A stretch of 64,000 bases of DNA from Bombyx mori (lineage: Eukaryota > Arthropoda > Insecta > Lepidoptera > Bombycidae), in assembly GCF_030269925.1 (NCBI RefSeq), contig NC_085121.1, forward strand, positions 16,199,501 through 16,263,500, in the 5' to 3' direction. A model generated the notes under the pieces. The model made no database searches. It was not told where the DNA came from and saw only the letters and a program-made list of their open reading frames with translations. Shown piece after piece: positions 42,491-53,489 of the stretch (the stretch's first letter is position 1; every line of letters starts with the position of its first letter). A program made the position numbers and the translations under genes.

Positions 42491-42775
42491 GAAAGAGGCA
42501 TCTGTGACAGAGAAGCTGAGAAGTGCACGTTTGGGATGGTATGGACATGTGATGAGACGAAATGAAAATGAGGTTGTTAAGAGAGTGTTAACTATGAATG
42601 TGGAAGGATTTAGAGGAAGAGGTAGACCTAAGAAGAAATGGATGGATTGTGTGAAAGACGATATGGGTAGGAGGGGAGTGAGCGAAGAAATGGTATATGA
42701 TAGAAAAGTATGGAAGGAGAAAACATATTGCGCCGACCCCAGGTGACTGGGAGAAGGGCAGGATAATGATGATGA
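42491..42775 (+). mobile_element. RTE-type LINE, short 3' copy with target duplication
   Basis: Encodes the RTE C-terminus (RLGWYGHVMRRNENEVVKRV and GRGRPKKKWMDCVKDDM) to a TGA after YCADPR, followed by an ATGATGATGA-like tail. The 17-bp duplication GTGTAGGACAACAGTTT flanks it at 42474-42490 and 42776-42792. A clean 5'-truncated insertion. Confidence 0.88.
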
Positions 42776-43283
42776 GTGTAGGACAACAGTTTCTGTATCA
42801 CGATACTGGTGTCGTAAGCCTCTGTAAAGTGTCTCGCGAGATTTACCATACAGATACGATATTTTTCATTCTTCCGTCGGCAGTTACTAGTGTTGAACGC
42901 ACTGTAACAGTGGCATTCGCGTGATCTGTGGGCTCCGGTAGCAATTTTACCCGGAACTCCTCTACTCTTAAAAGTATTAAAAGCCGCGTTAATGTCTTCT
43001 TCTAACATAAAAGTCTCTAAAATATATCATTGTTACTCCGGTAAGAGTAACGCCATCTGTCATCAAATAGCAGAAACAAATATCAAAAGAACTAGTAACA
43101 TTGAGAATAGAGAAGAATTGTTGAACAGAGTTTTAATTTGTACTTTGGTGAAAGTATTATTTATCCCGAGCCCCACCGCGTAACGATATGATGAACGAAG
43201 TTAGTATAAACTTATATACTTTAGTTGTTTTTAACCAAAAAGCCTAAGTCATAAGTTAATATTTGTCTTTTTATTTAGCAATT

Positions 43284-43515
43284 TTTTATTGCTTAGATGG
43301 GTGGACGAGTTCACAGCCCACCTGGTGTTAAGTGGTAACTGGAACCCATAGACATCTACAACGTAAATGCGCCACTCAACTTAAGATATAAGTTCTAAGG
43401 TCTCAAGTATAGTTATAACGGTTGCCCCACCCTTCAAACCGAAACGTATTACTGCTTCACGGCAGAAATAGGCGGGGTGGTGATACCCGCCCGTGTGCGG
43501 ATTCAAGATGTCTTA
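43284..43515 (-). mobile_element. Bm1-type SINE
   Basis: Reverse near full-length copy (TTTTATTGCTTAGATGGGTG to ACCCGCCCGTGTGCGG). Confidence 0.8.
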
Positions 43516-43994
43516 CAACTAGTAACAAGTTGTTGAGAGTGGCACATGAAATATAGAAGTTTTCCTGCGAGGCATCCATTTGTACTTTTCTCCTACAATT
43601 CGAATCCTATTTTCGAGTCTTTTAGGAGTAAATTTTCCCAATTTATCTCGGGATCAACGTCCGCGAAGGGAAAGTTGAAACCATAAAAAAATCTTCAAAA
43701 GCTCACACGAACTGTTTATACTAGCTACACGTTCACAAAGCTGCCTACACGCCTCGCATTGTTTATTACGTTTTTTTGAAACGCCAAGAAATCTTTGGCC
43801 GAACGTTTTCGCCGTCAAAAGGCTCAACTTTCACAATTAGGCTCCTGATACGAACACAGTTCATAGGTACCTACCTCTAAAGGAAAATTCGATTGCCTCA
43901 AATCATAACATCGTACATCGCAAACTCCGCATTGATGGTGAGCATCATCAGGATACCGTTCCAACACCATCAAGATTTTAACGCTTTATTTGTT

Positions 43995-44140
43995 ATTGCT
44001 TAAATGGGTGGACGAGCTCACAGCCCACCGGTGTTAAGTGGTTACTGGAACTCGTAGATTCGTAGACACCTAAAAGGTAAATGCGCCACCCACCTTGAGA
44101 TATGAGTTCTAAGGTCTCAGGTCTAAGGTCAAAAGTTATT
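43995..44140 (-). mobile_element. Bm1-type SINE, truncated
   Basis: Reverse 3' half from TTGCTTAAATGGGTGGACG to a diverged end near TCTAAGGTC. Confidence 0.7.
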
Positions 44141-44194
44141 ACAGTAGGATAGTGAATTTAAAAAAAGAAAGTTAAACTTCCGCATTGTTTTTTT

Positions 44195-44290
44195 TTATTG
44201 TATCTCCACCTGATGGTGTACGGTTACTGTCGCCTATGGATTTCAGCAATGCCGGGGCAGGGCCAAGCCTCTGTCTACCGAGCCAAGGCA
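44195..44290 (-). mobile_element. Jockey/CR1-like LINE 3'-tail fragment
   Basis: Retains CCACCTGATGGTGTACGGTT and TTTCAGCAATGCCGGGGCAG, diverged from the tail at 58509. Confidence 0.5.
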
Positions 44291-45806
44291 CTGCCTAATC
44301 TACTGTTATGGTGAACTTTTCAAATCTAACCTTGGGGCGTTAGTGATTATGGTCGAATTTTGATTGTTCGACAAGCACCACAGATTTAGTCGGGCTTTCC
44401 ATCGAAAGACAAGATATTTAGCTCTAGTGTCTCTAGGTAGACTAATGACGTTCGTCCTCCAAAACTAGTCTCCCACACGAGAATCGATAGACCAAAACAA
44501 TATGCTCCTCACACGGTTTTCGCAAGAGGCAGCCGATTTATCAAAACAGCGTGCTGAATATTTTGATACTGTGTTTTTTTTCTACGCTTCCCCTTCGAAG
44601 TTCGTCGGTAAACAATGAGAAGCTTTAATTAAATTCGGTGCGTGAGACTTTTCAACTTCGTTTAATTATTTTGCGTTAAAATTAATTATAATCGAGAAGA
44701 AGTTGCTTGTTGGCTGGCTGTATACCCCGTAAACTAAAATAAAATTTGGACACATACCAATTTATTTATATTACTTTATAAGACCGCGGCCCAGTAAGCG
44801 GTGGTAAGACATAAAAATTATGTGGTGTCGTGGGACACCAGGTAGGAACGAAGTTCCTTCGGCACATGTAGAATCGACACAAATTGCAAAAAAAAATCGT
44901 GCTCAATTTTATGTAGGTTTTCTTGATTTTTCTCTTAAATTTTGCTGATTAGTTTTTATTTAAGTACAAGAAAGTATTTAGGAAATTCAGTATTTTAGGA
45001 AATAAAAAGAAAGAAAGAGAAAGAGAAAGGTTTATACACTACTCGCTTGTGTATGCGACTGTCGCGCCTGCGCACGTCTCATTTAACGGTTTTATTCCAC
45101 GCACTTTTTTCCACGGATTTTTTCTTACGGTTTTACTATCACATTTTTTTCAGTTCGGTCGCGCAGCAAAATCCCTATCCCCTCCAAGCCTGCCGTAAGG
45201 AACTTCGTTCCAATAAAAAAAATCACAATTGAATTCTGACATTTACCTTGAGACGTGAGGTCAAACTCTCTACAGTATTGTACAACGGCTATACCGTCCT
45301 TCATTCAAATCGGAGCGTATGCATGCTTCGCGTTAGAAATAACAAGGACAATGTGTGGCCGCCTCACTAGCCGCTACCATCGGTAGGTAACAAAATTAAG
45401 ATTTTTACGAGTTAGACTTTTCCCTACAAGATTTTATTCGTTCAATTTTATTCGTTCTTGGATTCGCTCTTTTTGGCACGTATGTATATTCATTAGATGA
45501 TTTCGCGATCTGCCGCGGGTTTTAAATCCTGACATAGTGACACCTTTTGATATAAGTATATCGTTAGTCTCATATTGTCCAGATAAACCGGCAGCTAGGA
45601 TTTCAAACCCTGCCTAAATCAAATTGTATCCCTATTATTATCTCTAAACGTGTTTCGACATATTTAAGATGATCCCGACTCAATTAATTTCTGTAGGCGA
45701 GTCATTTACCCATAAATGAATCACGCATTTATTTTGAAATATTTATTTCACTAAAAACCATTTATTACATATTAATTTTAATTTGGGCATGACAGAAGAA
45801 TAATTA
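44291..45806. other. AT-rich intergenic stretch, no supported gene
   Basis: Contains GGAACTTCGTTCC at about 45200 and a related GAACGAAGTTCC near 44850. Similar wording occurs just right of the Helitron at 20744-21272 (near 21290), suggesting pieces of one old repeat. No coding signatures. Confidence 0.35.
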
Positions 45807-48135
45807 TCAGATGTCGGTTTCCCCTATGATGTGTTCCTTGGGGTCAACGGCATCATTGCTTGCGAAACCAGGACCACCTCGTCCAAAGCCAGGGCCCAGT
45901 TTTCCAAAATTCTGAACAACTTTGTCATCCCCTAAGTTTCCGAATCCATGATCATCTAACCCTGATTTTCCAAATTTAGTACCGTAACCAACGCTTTCAG
46001 TAAGAGATCCGGGGCTGTCTTTTGCATCGACCACCGCACCGACTTCATCACTTCCAAGAGGACGGGCTGAAATAAAGAGAATAAGTTAAAAAATAAAGTC
46101 TGATTGATTCGTTACTAGCATACTAGACTAAAAGCTGATTGCAAATGAACTAATTTTATTATCAATCCTCTATTTAAAATTATTTATTACCTGCAATCTA
46201 TATTTTTTCTTTCGTTATTTTTTTTTATCCCCAATTATTTGAAATAATTACATCGACAATAACAGTAATCACTCTAATATTAAAAAAATACCGAATTCTC
46301 ACCGTAGCATTTCAAATGGTGTGCTTTAAAATAAGACAATACCCGATCGCTAATAATGATATTAGATGTTATACTGCATGTTTGAATTTTTCAATTTACA
46401 CGTTTACATTGTGTCTCCACTAAAGAACAGGCGGCCACATTCTTAGTAGCATTAAATGTAGTAGTTTAAAGATCAAATTCAAATTATGTACGAACTACGG
46501 TATGGCCGTATTGGAGAAGTAACAAGATCCAAATTGTTTGATTTTGCTTAACTATTGTTATTTTGTTTTGTATTATTTTTTAAGGATTACCGACATAATT
46601 TACAGTAGAACAAAAATTTCTAGTTATATATCATTGAAAAACGTGATAATTCCAATTCCAATAACAAGCAATTTAATCTGACCAAGAAAATAGAATATTT
46701 TTTGTTAATAATTTATGGCTAAACTAGTTCAAGGCGCGCCTGGTGTTTCATCATAACACTAATAGAGTCCATGGATATCATATCATAGCACCATAGCCAC
46801 TTTAAAAAATTTTCAATCGGTTGGCCTATCTTTTAAGTGGGCATAGGCAGGAATAGGGAGCAGGGCGAGTATGCCCCTGTAGGCGCCCATTAGCCAAGTC
46901 GTCGTGGCCTAAAGGATAAGACGTCCGGTGCATTTGTATCTAGCGATGCGATGGTGTTCAGATCCCGCTGGCAAGTACTAAATTTTCTTATGAAATACGT
47001 ACTTCATAAATGTTCACGATTGATTTCCACAAGGAAGGAATGACATCTATCTTCTATAATATATATAAAAATGAATTGCTGTTCGTTAGTCTCGCTAAAA
47101 CTCGAGAATGGCTGTACCGATTTGGCTAATTTTGGTTTTGAATTATTTGCGAAGTCTAGAGAGAAGGTTTAAAAGGTAGATAAATATGAAAATAGTCGGA
47201 ATTAAATAAATATAACAATTTTGTTTTTTCTTTGATGTGTTCCCCGTCGGACGTTTTTATTTATCGACTTTTATTTATTGATTGAGGCACTATGAAGTCT
47301 GCCGGGTCAGCTAGTCGTGTGATAAAAATCCAACCCGCAAAATTATATTTTGCGTAATTACTGGTGGTAGGACGTATTGTGAGTCCGCACGGGTAGGTAC
47401 CACCACCTTGCCTATTTGTGCCATGAAGCAGTAATGCGTTTCAGTTTGAAGGGTGAGGCAGCCGTTGTAACTATACTGAGACCTTAGAACTCATATCTCA
47501 AGGTGGGTGGCGGCATTTAAGTTGTAGATGTCTATGGGCTCCGGTAACTACTTAACCATCTTTGCATTTAAAAAAATAGAAAAGCAAGTTTCTATAATAC
47601 ATTTTACGGGCATGAATTTTATTAAAGAATACGATTCCGATGTTTTATTTTGTTCGTGAAATAGGGGCGGATTAATAAATACTACGAGGAAAATGAAACG
47701 AAAGAAACTTTTTACCCACCCTGTACTGCGACAGCCACAGCTAGTAGTACCATGCAAATCACCTAAAAATGCAAACGTATTTTTGTTAAAAATACAAACT
47801 TTAATTTGGAAGTAAGTAGTCGATGACATGAAAACAATAAGTAAGCATGCACATATTACTGTATTTGGTAATGTGCTTAAGCTTGGGGACGATATGTCAA
47901 ATGTTGAGCTGGGTGCGGGAATTAACTTTTCGTGTCGATGGGTTCAGGAAATTTTCTTAACAAATGAAAAGTGGCCGGTGTAGATAGCCAGCCAGACTAG
48001 TTTTCTCAGAATGGCGGCTACCTAATCTGTATCCCGCATTACTGTGTCGCAGCAAATAGGTTTCATTTAAATTGGCCCTTTAAAAGTTAAAATATACTCG
48101 TAATAGTAAAAACGAACACTCACCTTCAACGCCAT
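45807..48135 (-). CDS. small secreted glycine-rich protein, gene 1, three exons
   Basis: Exons 48124-48135, 47720-47762 and 45807-46066, giving about 104 residues. Exon 1 encodes MALK and ends at donor GTGAGT (phase 0). Exon 2, after TTTTTAG, encodes VICMVLLAVAVAVQ and ends with one base of the next codon before GTGGGT (phase 1). Exon 3 begins after TTTCAG and reads RPLGSDEVGAVVDAKDSPGS onward, with short Gly/Phe motifs (HGFGNLGDD, LGPGFGRGGPGF), to a TGA after GETDI. The signal peptide is residues 1-19, with cleavage likely after VQA. No domain is recognised. An intron within the signal peptide after a few codons is common in insect cuticular-protein genes. A longer paralogue lies at 50242-52443. 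Intron 2 is occupied by a composite SINE carrying a Helitron. Confidence 0.78.
46067..46897. other. intron 2 of glycine-rich gene 1, unique part
   Basis: AT-rich intronic sequence without recognised repeats or ORFs. Confidence 0.4.
46898..47555 (+). mobile_element. composite SINE split by a Helitron
   Basis: Head GTCGTCGTGGCCTAAAGGAT at 46898, linker to 47045, Helitron, then the linker resumes at 47315 with TCGTGTGATAAAAATC and the Bm1 body runs from 47359. Joining the flanks restores the SINE order seen at 37590. The 3' end lacks the usual last part. Confidence 0.85.
47046..47314 (+). mobile_element. non-autonomous Helitron inside a SINE
   Basis: Starts TCTATCTTCTATAATATATA after A and ends GCCGGGTCAGCTAG before T, 269 bp. 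Related to 8746-8990. The insertion point falls between A and T of ACATCGTG in the SINE, as Helitron insertion requires. Confidence 0.92.
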
Positions 48136-48170
48136 TGTGTAAATAACCAATGGTCTATTCACTGATGTAA

Positions 48171-48177
48171 TTATATA
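48171..48177 (-). promoter_or_regulatory. TATA box of glycine-rich gene 1
   Basis: TATATAA on the minus strand, 42 nt upstream of the ATG at 48135. Gene 2 has the same motif at nearly the same distance. Confidence 0.6.
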
Positions 48178-48324
48178 GTGGTCTTAATCTAAGCATTTTG
48201 GGAGCTTGACCTTCCCATCTAAATATGATCATGTTTTTTTCCGTTAAAAAGGTGATCAAAACAAGTTTAGGGTTATCAGTAATATAAAATATTATCATTA
48301 TGTCGAATTCCTAAACTCTGATCT

Positions 48325-49179
48325 GCCCATTTAGCTTTATTCGCCGACGACACGACTGTTTACTATTCTAGTAGAAATAAGTCCCTAATCGCGAAGAAGC
48401 TTCAGAGCGCAGCCCTAGCCCTAGGACAGTGGTTCCGAAAATGGCGCATAGACATCAACCCAGCGAAAAGTACTGCGGTGCTATTTCAGAGGGGAAGCTC
48501 CACACGGATTTCCTCCCGGATTAGGAGGAGGAATCTCACACCCCCGATTACTCTCTTTAGACAACCCATACCGTGGGCCAGGAAGGTCAAGTACCTGGGC
48601 GTTACCCTGGATGCATCGATGACATTCCGCCCGCATATAAAATCAGTCCGTGACCGTGCCGCGTTTATTCTCGGTAGACTCTACCCCATGATCTGTAAGC
48701 GGAGTAAAATGTCCCTTCGGAACAAGGTGACACTTTACAAAACTTGCATAAGGCCCGTCATGACTTACGCGAGTGTGGTGTTCGCTCACGCGGCCCGCAC
48801 ACACATAGACACCCTCCAATCCCTACAATCCCGCTTTTGCAGGTTAGCTGTCGGGGCTCCGTGGTTCGTGAGGAACGTTGACCTACACGACGACCTGGGC
48901 CTCGAATCAATTCGGAAATACATGAAGTCAGCGTCGGAACGATACTTCGATAAGGCTATGCGTCATGATAATCGCCTTATCGTTGCCGCCGCTGACTACT
49001 CCCCGAATCCTGATCATGCAGGAGCCAGTCACCGTCGACGCCCTAGACACGTCCTTACGGATCCATCAGATCCAATAACCTTTGCATTAGATGCCTTCAG
49101 CTCTAATACTAGGGGCAGGCTTAGGGACCCCGGTAACCGTACTCGTCGAACTCGACAAAGAGGTCGACGTGCAACCTAA
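48325..49179 (+). pseudogene. Jockey-type ORF2 C-terminal part
   Basis: From the catalytic FADDTTVYYSSR, through KVKYLGVTLDASMTFRPHI and YKTCIRPVMTYASVVFAHAA, to the stop at 49179. The frame is open throughout, but the endonuclease and most of RT are missing, so it cannot act. Typical outcome of incomplete reverse transcription. Confidence 0.88.
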
Positions 49180-49424
49180 CCCATGCATCAGCCCGCTGAG
49201 TTTCTCGCCGGATCTTCTCAGCGGGTCGCGATTCCGATCCGGTAGTAGATTCATTCGCGAAACAATTGCTCTTGAGTTGTTAGGTCTCCTTCGGAGGCGC
49301 TCGGGCAGTTGTTAGCAAATCCCACCCCTCTTGGCTGAGCCTTTGCTCGCCCACCTGTCCTGGTGAAACTGGAAAGGCCTTCGGGCCACCAGTAAACTTT
49401 CAATCATAAAAAAAAAAAAAAAAA
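48325..49424 (+). mobile_element. Jockey-type LINE, 5'-truncated, with target duplication
   Basis: Begins within RT at FADDTTVYY and runs through the ORF2 C-terminus, a 3'-UTR and a poly(A) of about 16-20. AAACTCTGATCT is found at 48313-48324 and 49425-49436. It lies between the two glycine-rich genes. Resembles the BMC1 family as I remember it. Confidence 0.88.
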
Positions 49425-49599
49425 AAACTCTGATCTAGCTGTTCAATAACGGTATTGCTATGTCGTTAGGAGTAACGCCATCTATCGTCAAATAGCAGAA
49501 ACGGATATCAAAACAAGTATTACTATCAAGAGAGTTCGAGAAAATTCTAAACATATCGTGTCAGCTATAAAAGCGTTGCTAAGATATAAAGACAGTTTC

Positions 49600-49680
49600 C
49601 TCCTGGCTGAGTCTTTGCTCGCCCACCTGTTCTGGTGGAGGTGGACAAGCCTCCGGACCTCTAATCCATCTTCATAAAAT
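49600..49680 (+). mobile_element. LINE 3'-tail fragment
   Basis: CTGGCTGAGTCTTTGCTCGC and CCACCTGTTCTGGTGG, the tail of the LINE at 48325-49424, diverged and lying alone. Confidence 0.5.
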
Positions 49681-50241
49681 GAAGAAGAGTAGGGAAGAGT
49701 AAAGTAGGATGTAACCAGGCTTAGTTTAACTTAAATTTCGATTTGACTCATTTACAATTTAACTGATTAATTTTCGTCTTTTATTGATTTGACAAGTTTA
49801 CTAATTTGACGCTCCATTCGATTATCCCAGTCTTAGATTATCCCAAGAGGAGCTTATTGATTATTTTCTTTAACTTAATTTAAGGTCAAATTTTTTATAG
49901 AATAGATATGACAAATGTCAACTAAGATGTCAAATTATTAATTGAAGTCAAATTAATAAAAAAAGCTTAAGTGAAAAAAAGCTCGAGTTAAATATAGGAA
50001 AAATTCTAATTAAATGAATGAATTTTTTTATGAATAAAACCTAATAAAATCTTAATTACCTAACTACAATTTCAAAATATAAAGAAAAAGCATCTAGTAA
50101 ACGATACACAGAAAAGAAAATGGGTACTTATAAAGAATTTTTATTAAATTAAAAAGGAATTAAAGTTAAAACAATATGTGTAATGTAATTATGCAGATGA
50201 GAGGCACTGTAATATTGGGATTAGAGTTATTGTCTTCTCGA
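49681..50241. other. AT-rich 3' flank of glycine-rich gene 2
   Basis: Nothing recognised except AATTAAA/AATAAA-like words. On the minus strand, AATAAAAA at about 50139-50146 lies about 100 nt past the stop and could serve as a poly(A) signal. Confidence 0.35.
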
Positions 50242-52443
50242 TCAATGTCTCTTGAAGCCGGCCACAATGTTGGTAACTAGGCCTTCGCCAATAGCTGCAC
50301 CGATACTTCCCAAATCCTTAGCCATATTTTCAACATGTTCTTCAAGTTTAGCTTCATCTATATCAGGATCTGGTAAACTAGAACCGACATTGTCATGATT
50401 TGTGGAACTGGAATCGTCTTTCCTGGTAGTACCTGATCCAGAGCTATTATGTCCAAAACTACTGGATCCAGAGTTACCAAAGCTACCAAATCCAGAGTCG
50501 CGGTGATCGAAAATGGAGTCATGCCCAAAACTATCGAATCTAGAGTCGTGATTCCCAAAGCTACCAAATCCAGGGTCACGATTTCCAAAGCTTCCGAATC
50601 CAGAATCGTGATTCCCAAAGCTACCAAATCCGGGGTCAAGATTTCCAAAGTTTCCGAACCTAGAATCGTAGTTCCCAAAGCTACCAAATCCGGGGTTGTG
50701 ATTTCCAAAGCTACTGAATCCGGAGTTACCATGTGCAAAGCTATCGAAATCAGAACCGCCGTGTCTAAAACTATCAAATCCTCCATAGTTTCCAAAGCCA
50801 CCTTGACCGAAGCCTTTTAAGCCTGAACTGGTTCCTTCTGCTTCGACACTGCTTCTAGTTTTTCCGTGTACAAGATCATGATCAACAGCGTTTCGTGTAT
50901 CCCTGCCAATTCTAGTGTATACTCGTTCATGTACACCATTACCGGCTTTAGCGCCATCACGCCAAGTGATTTCATCTACTGTATCAGCTTTAGTGTCGCT
51001 GTTGTCGTAGCCATGCCCGCCAAGATCAAGATTAGCGCCCAAACCAGCTTCGGCATCAGCGTTTCCATAGTCGGGTCCGTGCCCATGCTCATGTCCGCCT
51101 AGATCAACACCAGCGCCAACACCCAAGCCGAGATGAGGAAGGCCTGAAATGCGTAATTGAAATTTGAATTATTGTAATATATTTGTTTATCAAATAGGTA
51201 TTTATAATTTTATTTTTTATTTTATTTTTATTGCATAGATGGGCAGACCAGCTCACAGACCACCTGGTGTTATGTGGTAACCGGATCCCATAGACATTTA
51301 CAACGAAAATGCCGCCACCCACCTTGGGATATGAGTTCTAAGGTCTCAGTATAGTTACAACGGTTACCCCACCCTCCAAACCGAAACGCATTACTGCTTC
51401 ACGGCAGAAATAGGAAGGGTGGTGGTACCTGCCCGTGCGGACTCACAAGAGATTCTGCCACCAGTAATTATGGAAATTCTAATTTTTACGGGTTTGATTT
51501 TTGTTACACGATGTTGTTCCTTCACGGTGGAAGTCAATACAATATACAATACACAATAGCGCTTTGTAACCAGATAGAGTTCACAACATCATCACCGTTT
51601 AAATTTGGTAATTAGGTTTAGATAACATGTATGTGTAATATTCACTGTATTCAATATCAGGAAATAGAATAATGTAAACCCCTTGTTGGTAATGTCTAAT
51701 AGTATATAAGCATAAAATCTTTATGAATAAATCAGTCCTTAACCATTCTCTGCCTTGAACGGTAGCTCTCTTGTTTCTTTTAAAAAAGCCTCAAGCTCTG
51801 CCGCGTATCATAACTCCGGCAAAAATTACTGGTGGTAGGACATCTTGTGAGTCCGTACCACTAACCTGCCTATTTATGCCGTCAGCAGTAATGCGTTTTG
51901 GTTTGAAGGATGGGGCAGCCGTTGTAGTGTTAAAACTGGAACTTAGAACTCATGTTTCAAGGTGAGTGGCGGCATTAACGTAGTTGATGTCTATGGGCTC
52001 CAGTGATTACTTAACATCAGGCGTGAGCACGTCCATCTATTTAAACAAAACAAAAAGAAATAAAAATACCAACCCTGCACAGTTGCGGCCACTGCGAGTA
52101 TGAGGCAAGTAATCTAAAAGAAAATTCAATTAATATATCATTGAGTAATAACGAAGATAAATTTTTGAAAAGAGGTGACACAAACACTAAATTTTAAACG
52201 TACCTACATATTATTTATTCGGAAATCTAAATTTTATATTGTCCAGTGAAATTTCATATAAAAACTTGTAACTGGTGGAATGAGTCCTTGCCTACCTCTA
52301 TCTATCAATTCGTTATCCTATCTGACTGGTATTATTAGTCCTTGAGAAACAGACCGCGCCCAAGTATCAATTAATATTTAAAATAAACGACGTAATTAGA
52401 AGTAAGTGGCAAGTAAAAAAGCAATACTTACTTTCAACACCAT
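50242..52443 (-). CDS. secreted glycine-rich repeat protein, gene 2, three exons
   Basis: Exons 52432-52443, 52074-52113 and 50242-51143, giving 317 residues. Exon 1 encodes MVLK and ends at donor GTAAGT (phase 0). Exon 2, after TTTTAG, encodes ITCLILAVAATVQ plus one base before GTTGGT (phase 1). Exon 3 after TTTCAG begins LPHLGLGVGAGVDLGGHEHG. The signal peptide is residues 1-18. Parts: a His/Gly-rich segment (24-65), a charged linker, decapeptide repeats of the type PGFGSFGNHD (about 144-240), and a C-terminal helix-like end EEHVENMAKDLGSIGAAIGE, then a short tail ending FKRH. No known domain; no cysteines in the repeats. Exon structure and phases match gene 1 at 45807-48135. Cuticle, silk or immune-related roles are all possible from composition; none can be chosen. 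Confidence 0.82.
50527..50766 (-). repeat. coding 30-bp tandem repeats in glycine-rich gene 2
   Basis: Eight consecutive decapeptides aligned on xxxxFxSFGN (examples HNPGFGSFGN, LDPGFGSFGN, HDSGFGSFGN, RDPGFGSFGN). Pro and Ser alternate at the third position over much of the array, a 20-residue higher-order period. Confidence 0.88.
51220..51545 (-). mobile_element. composite SINE in intron 2 of glycine-rich gene 2, head missing
   Basis: Reverse Bm1 body (GCATAGATGGGCAGACCAGC to CTGCCACCAGTAATT) followed by the reverse linker (ACGGGTTTGATTTTTGTTAC, TTCCTTCACGGTGGAAGTCA). The tRNA-like head is absent. Confidence 0.75.
51829..52060 (+). mobile_element. diverged Bm1-type SINE in intron 2 of glycine-rich gene 2
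   Basis: TACTGGTGGTAGGACATCTT to GTGAGCACGTCCATCT with several deletions; its 3' end lies only 15-20 nt before the exon-2 donor. Confidence 0.7.
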
Positions 52444-52480
52444 GTTCAAATTAACTACAGTCAACACTTTGCCCGATGTT

Positions 52481-52487
52481 TTATATA
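52481..52487 (-). promoter_or_regulatory. TATA box of glycine-rich gene 2
   Basis: TATATAA on the minus strand, 44 nt upstream of the ATG at 52443. Confidence 0.6.
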
Positions 52488-52499
52488 GTATTCTTTATC

Positions 52500-53219
52500 A
52501 AGAGTTCTCTAAGTGTTTGACCTTTTTGTTTATAAAAGGCACCAGTTCGCGGTTTTTATATTTAAAAGTATGATAAGAAAAACTTATGATTTGTTTTTGA
52601 CGTAAATTAGAATGATTTCTTTGCTATTTCAAAGGAAACATTCATCAACAAACATTAAATGAGTTAGGCAGAACGGTCCCGGTCCCAGTTGAGTATGGGA
52701 GCAGCTGCCTTATGTAGTCATTGTCTGCGAAGAGATCAGACCTTGAAGCTCGTCTTTCGAGTGACGGAAACCATAATTGCTTAACCAAGTTAGGAATATT
52801 ATACGATAAAATTTAAGGTATTCATATTTGTAACAATTAAAAAAAAACGAATTTGCCAGCCATTAATTAGAGATGAAAATGCATGTCTTTTATGTAAAGA
52901 CTTGTATGTTGTATTCTTTTCAATACCAAGAATGAATCAGGTGCTTCGGCAATGGTACGTCGGCTGCCCAGCCAGTTCAACAGGTGCCCTGGGATATCCG
53001 CCGGGTCAGAACCAGCTTGCTGTGTTGGGAGGCGATACATCGTCAACTGGTCGTTTTTGCGATAGTAGGGTGGCGTGCGGCATCGTCACAAGTCAACCCA
53101 TGACCTTCACTAATGGGAGGCCGCCGTCTACAGGGGTTGGGACGTATGCTCGTATTGCCACCGGTCTGGCCACTGGCTAGGGTCGGTCCGGTAGCGCACG
53201 TTTTCAGAACCACAGCGGA
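52500..53219. other. upstream flank of glycine-rich gene 2, no supported gene
   Basis: A GC-richer patch at 52930-53200 has open frames, but none shows a recognised motif; it may be an unplaced LINE piece. Confidence 0.3.
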
Positions 53220-53224
53220 ACTGT

Positions 53225-53345
53225 AATATACCATATGACTTATTTATTTATTACACTTCATGTAAAATTTACATTGGCGGACTTAATGCCTAAGGCATTC
53301 TCTACCAGTCAACCAAAGGTAGTGCAGAGTAAATAGTGGTAGATG
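53225..53345 (-). mobile_element. LINE 3'-end fragment
   Basis: GGCGGACTTAATGCCTAAGG and CATTCTCTACCAGTCAACC recur almost unchanged at 54290-54330, marking two minus-strand 3' ends of one family next to TTTATT repeats. Confidence 0.55.
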
Positions 53346-53489
53346 CAATGAAATTTATATTAGGTAACGAATACATACAAAATAAGTATATCTACATATA
53401 TACAAGATCACATATACATATACATACATACATATATACAAACATACATACATATAATAGTTTATACAGTATTAAAATTGACTTATTGA

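Noticed and set aside
50449..50820. Open frames antisense and out of frame to the glycine-rich repeats (plus strand 50449-50820; minus strand 50358-50801)
   Set aside because: They are by-products of the 30-bp repeat period and biased codons; the spliced minus-strand frame with a signal peptide explains the region.
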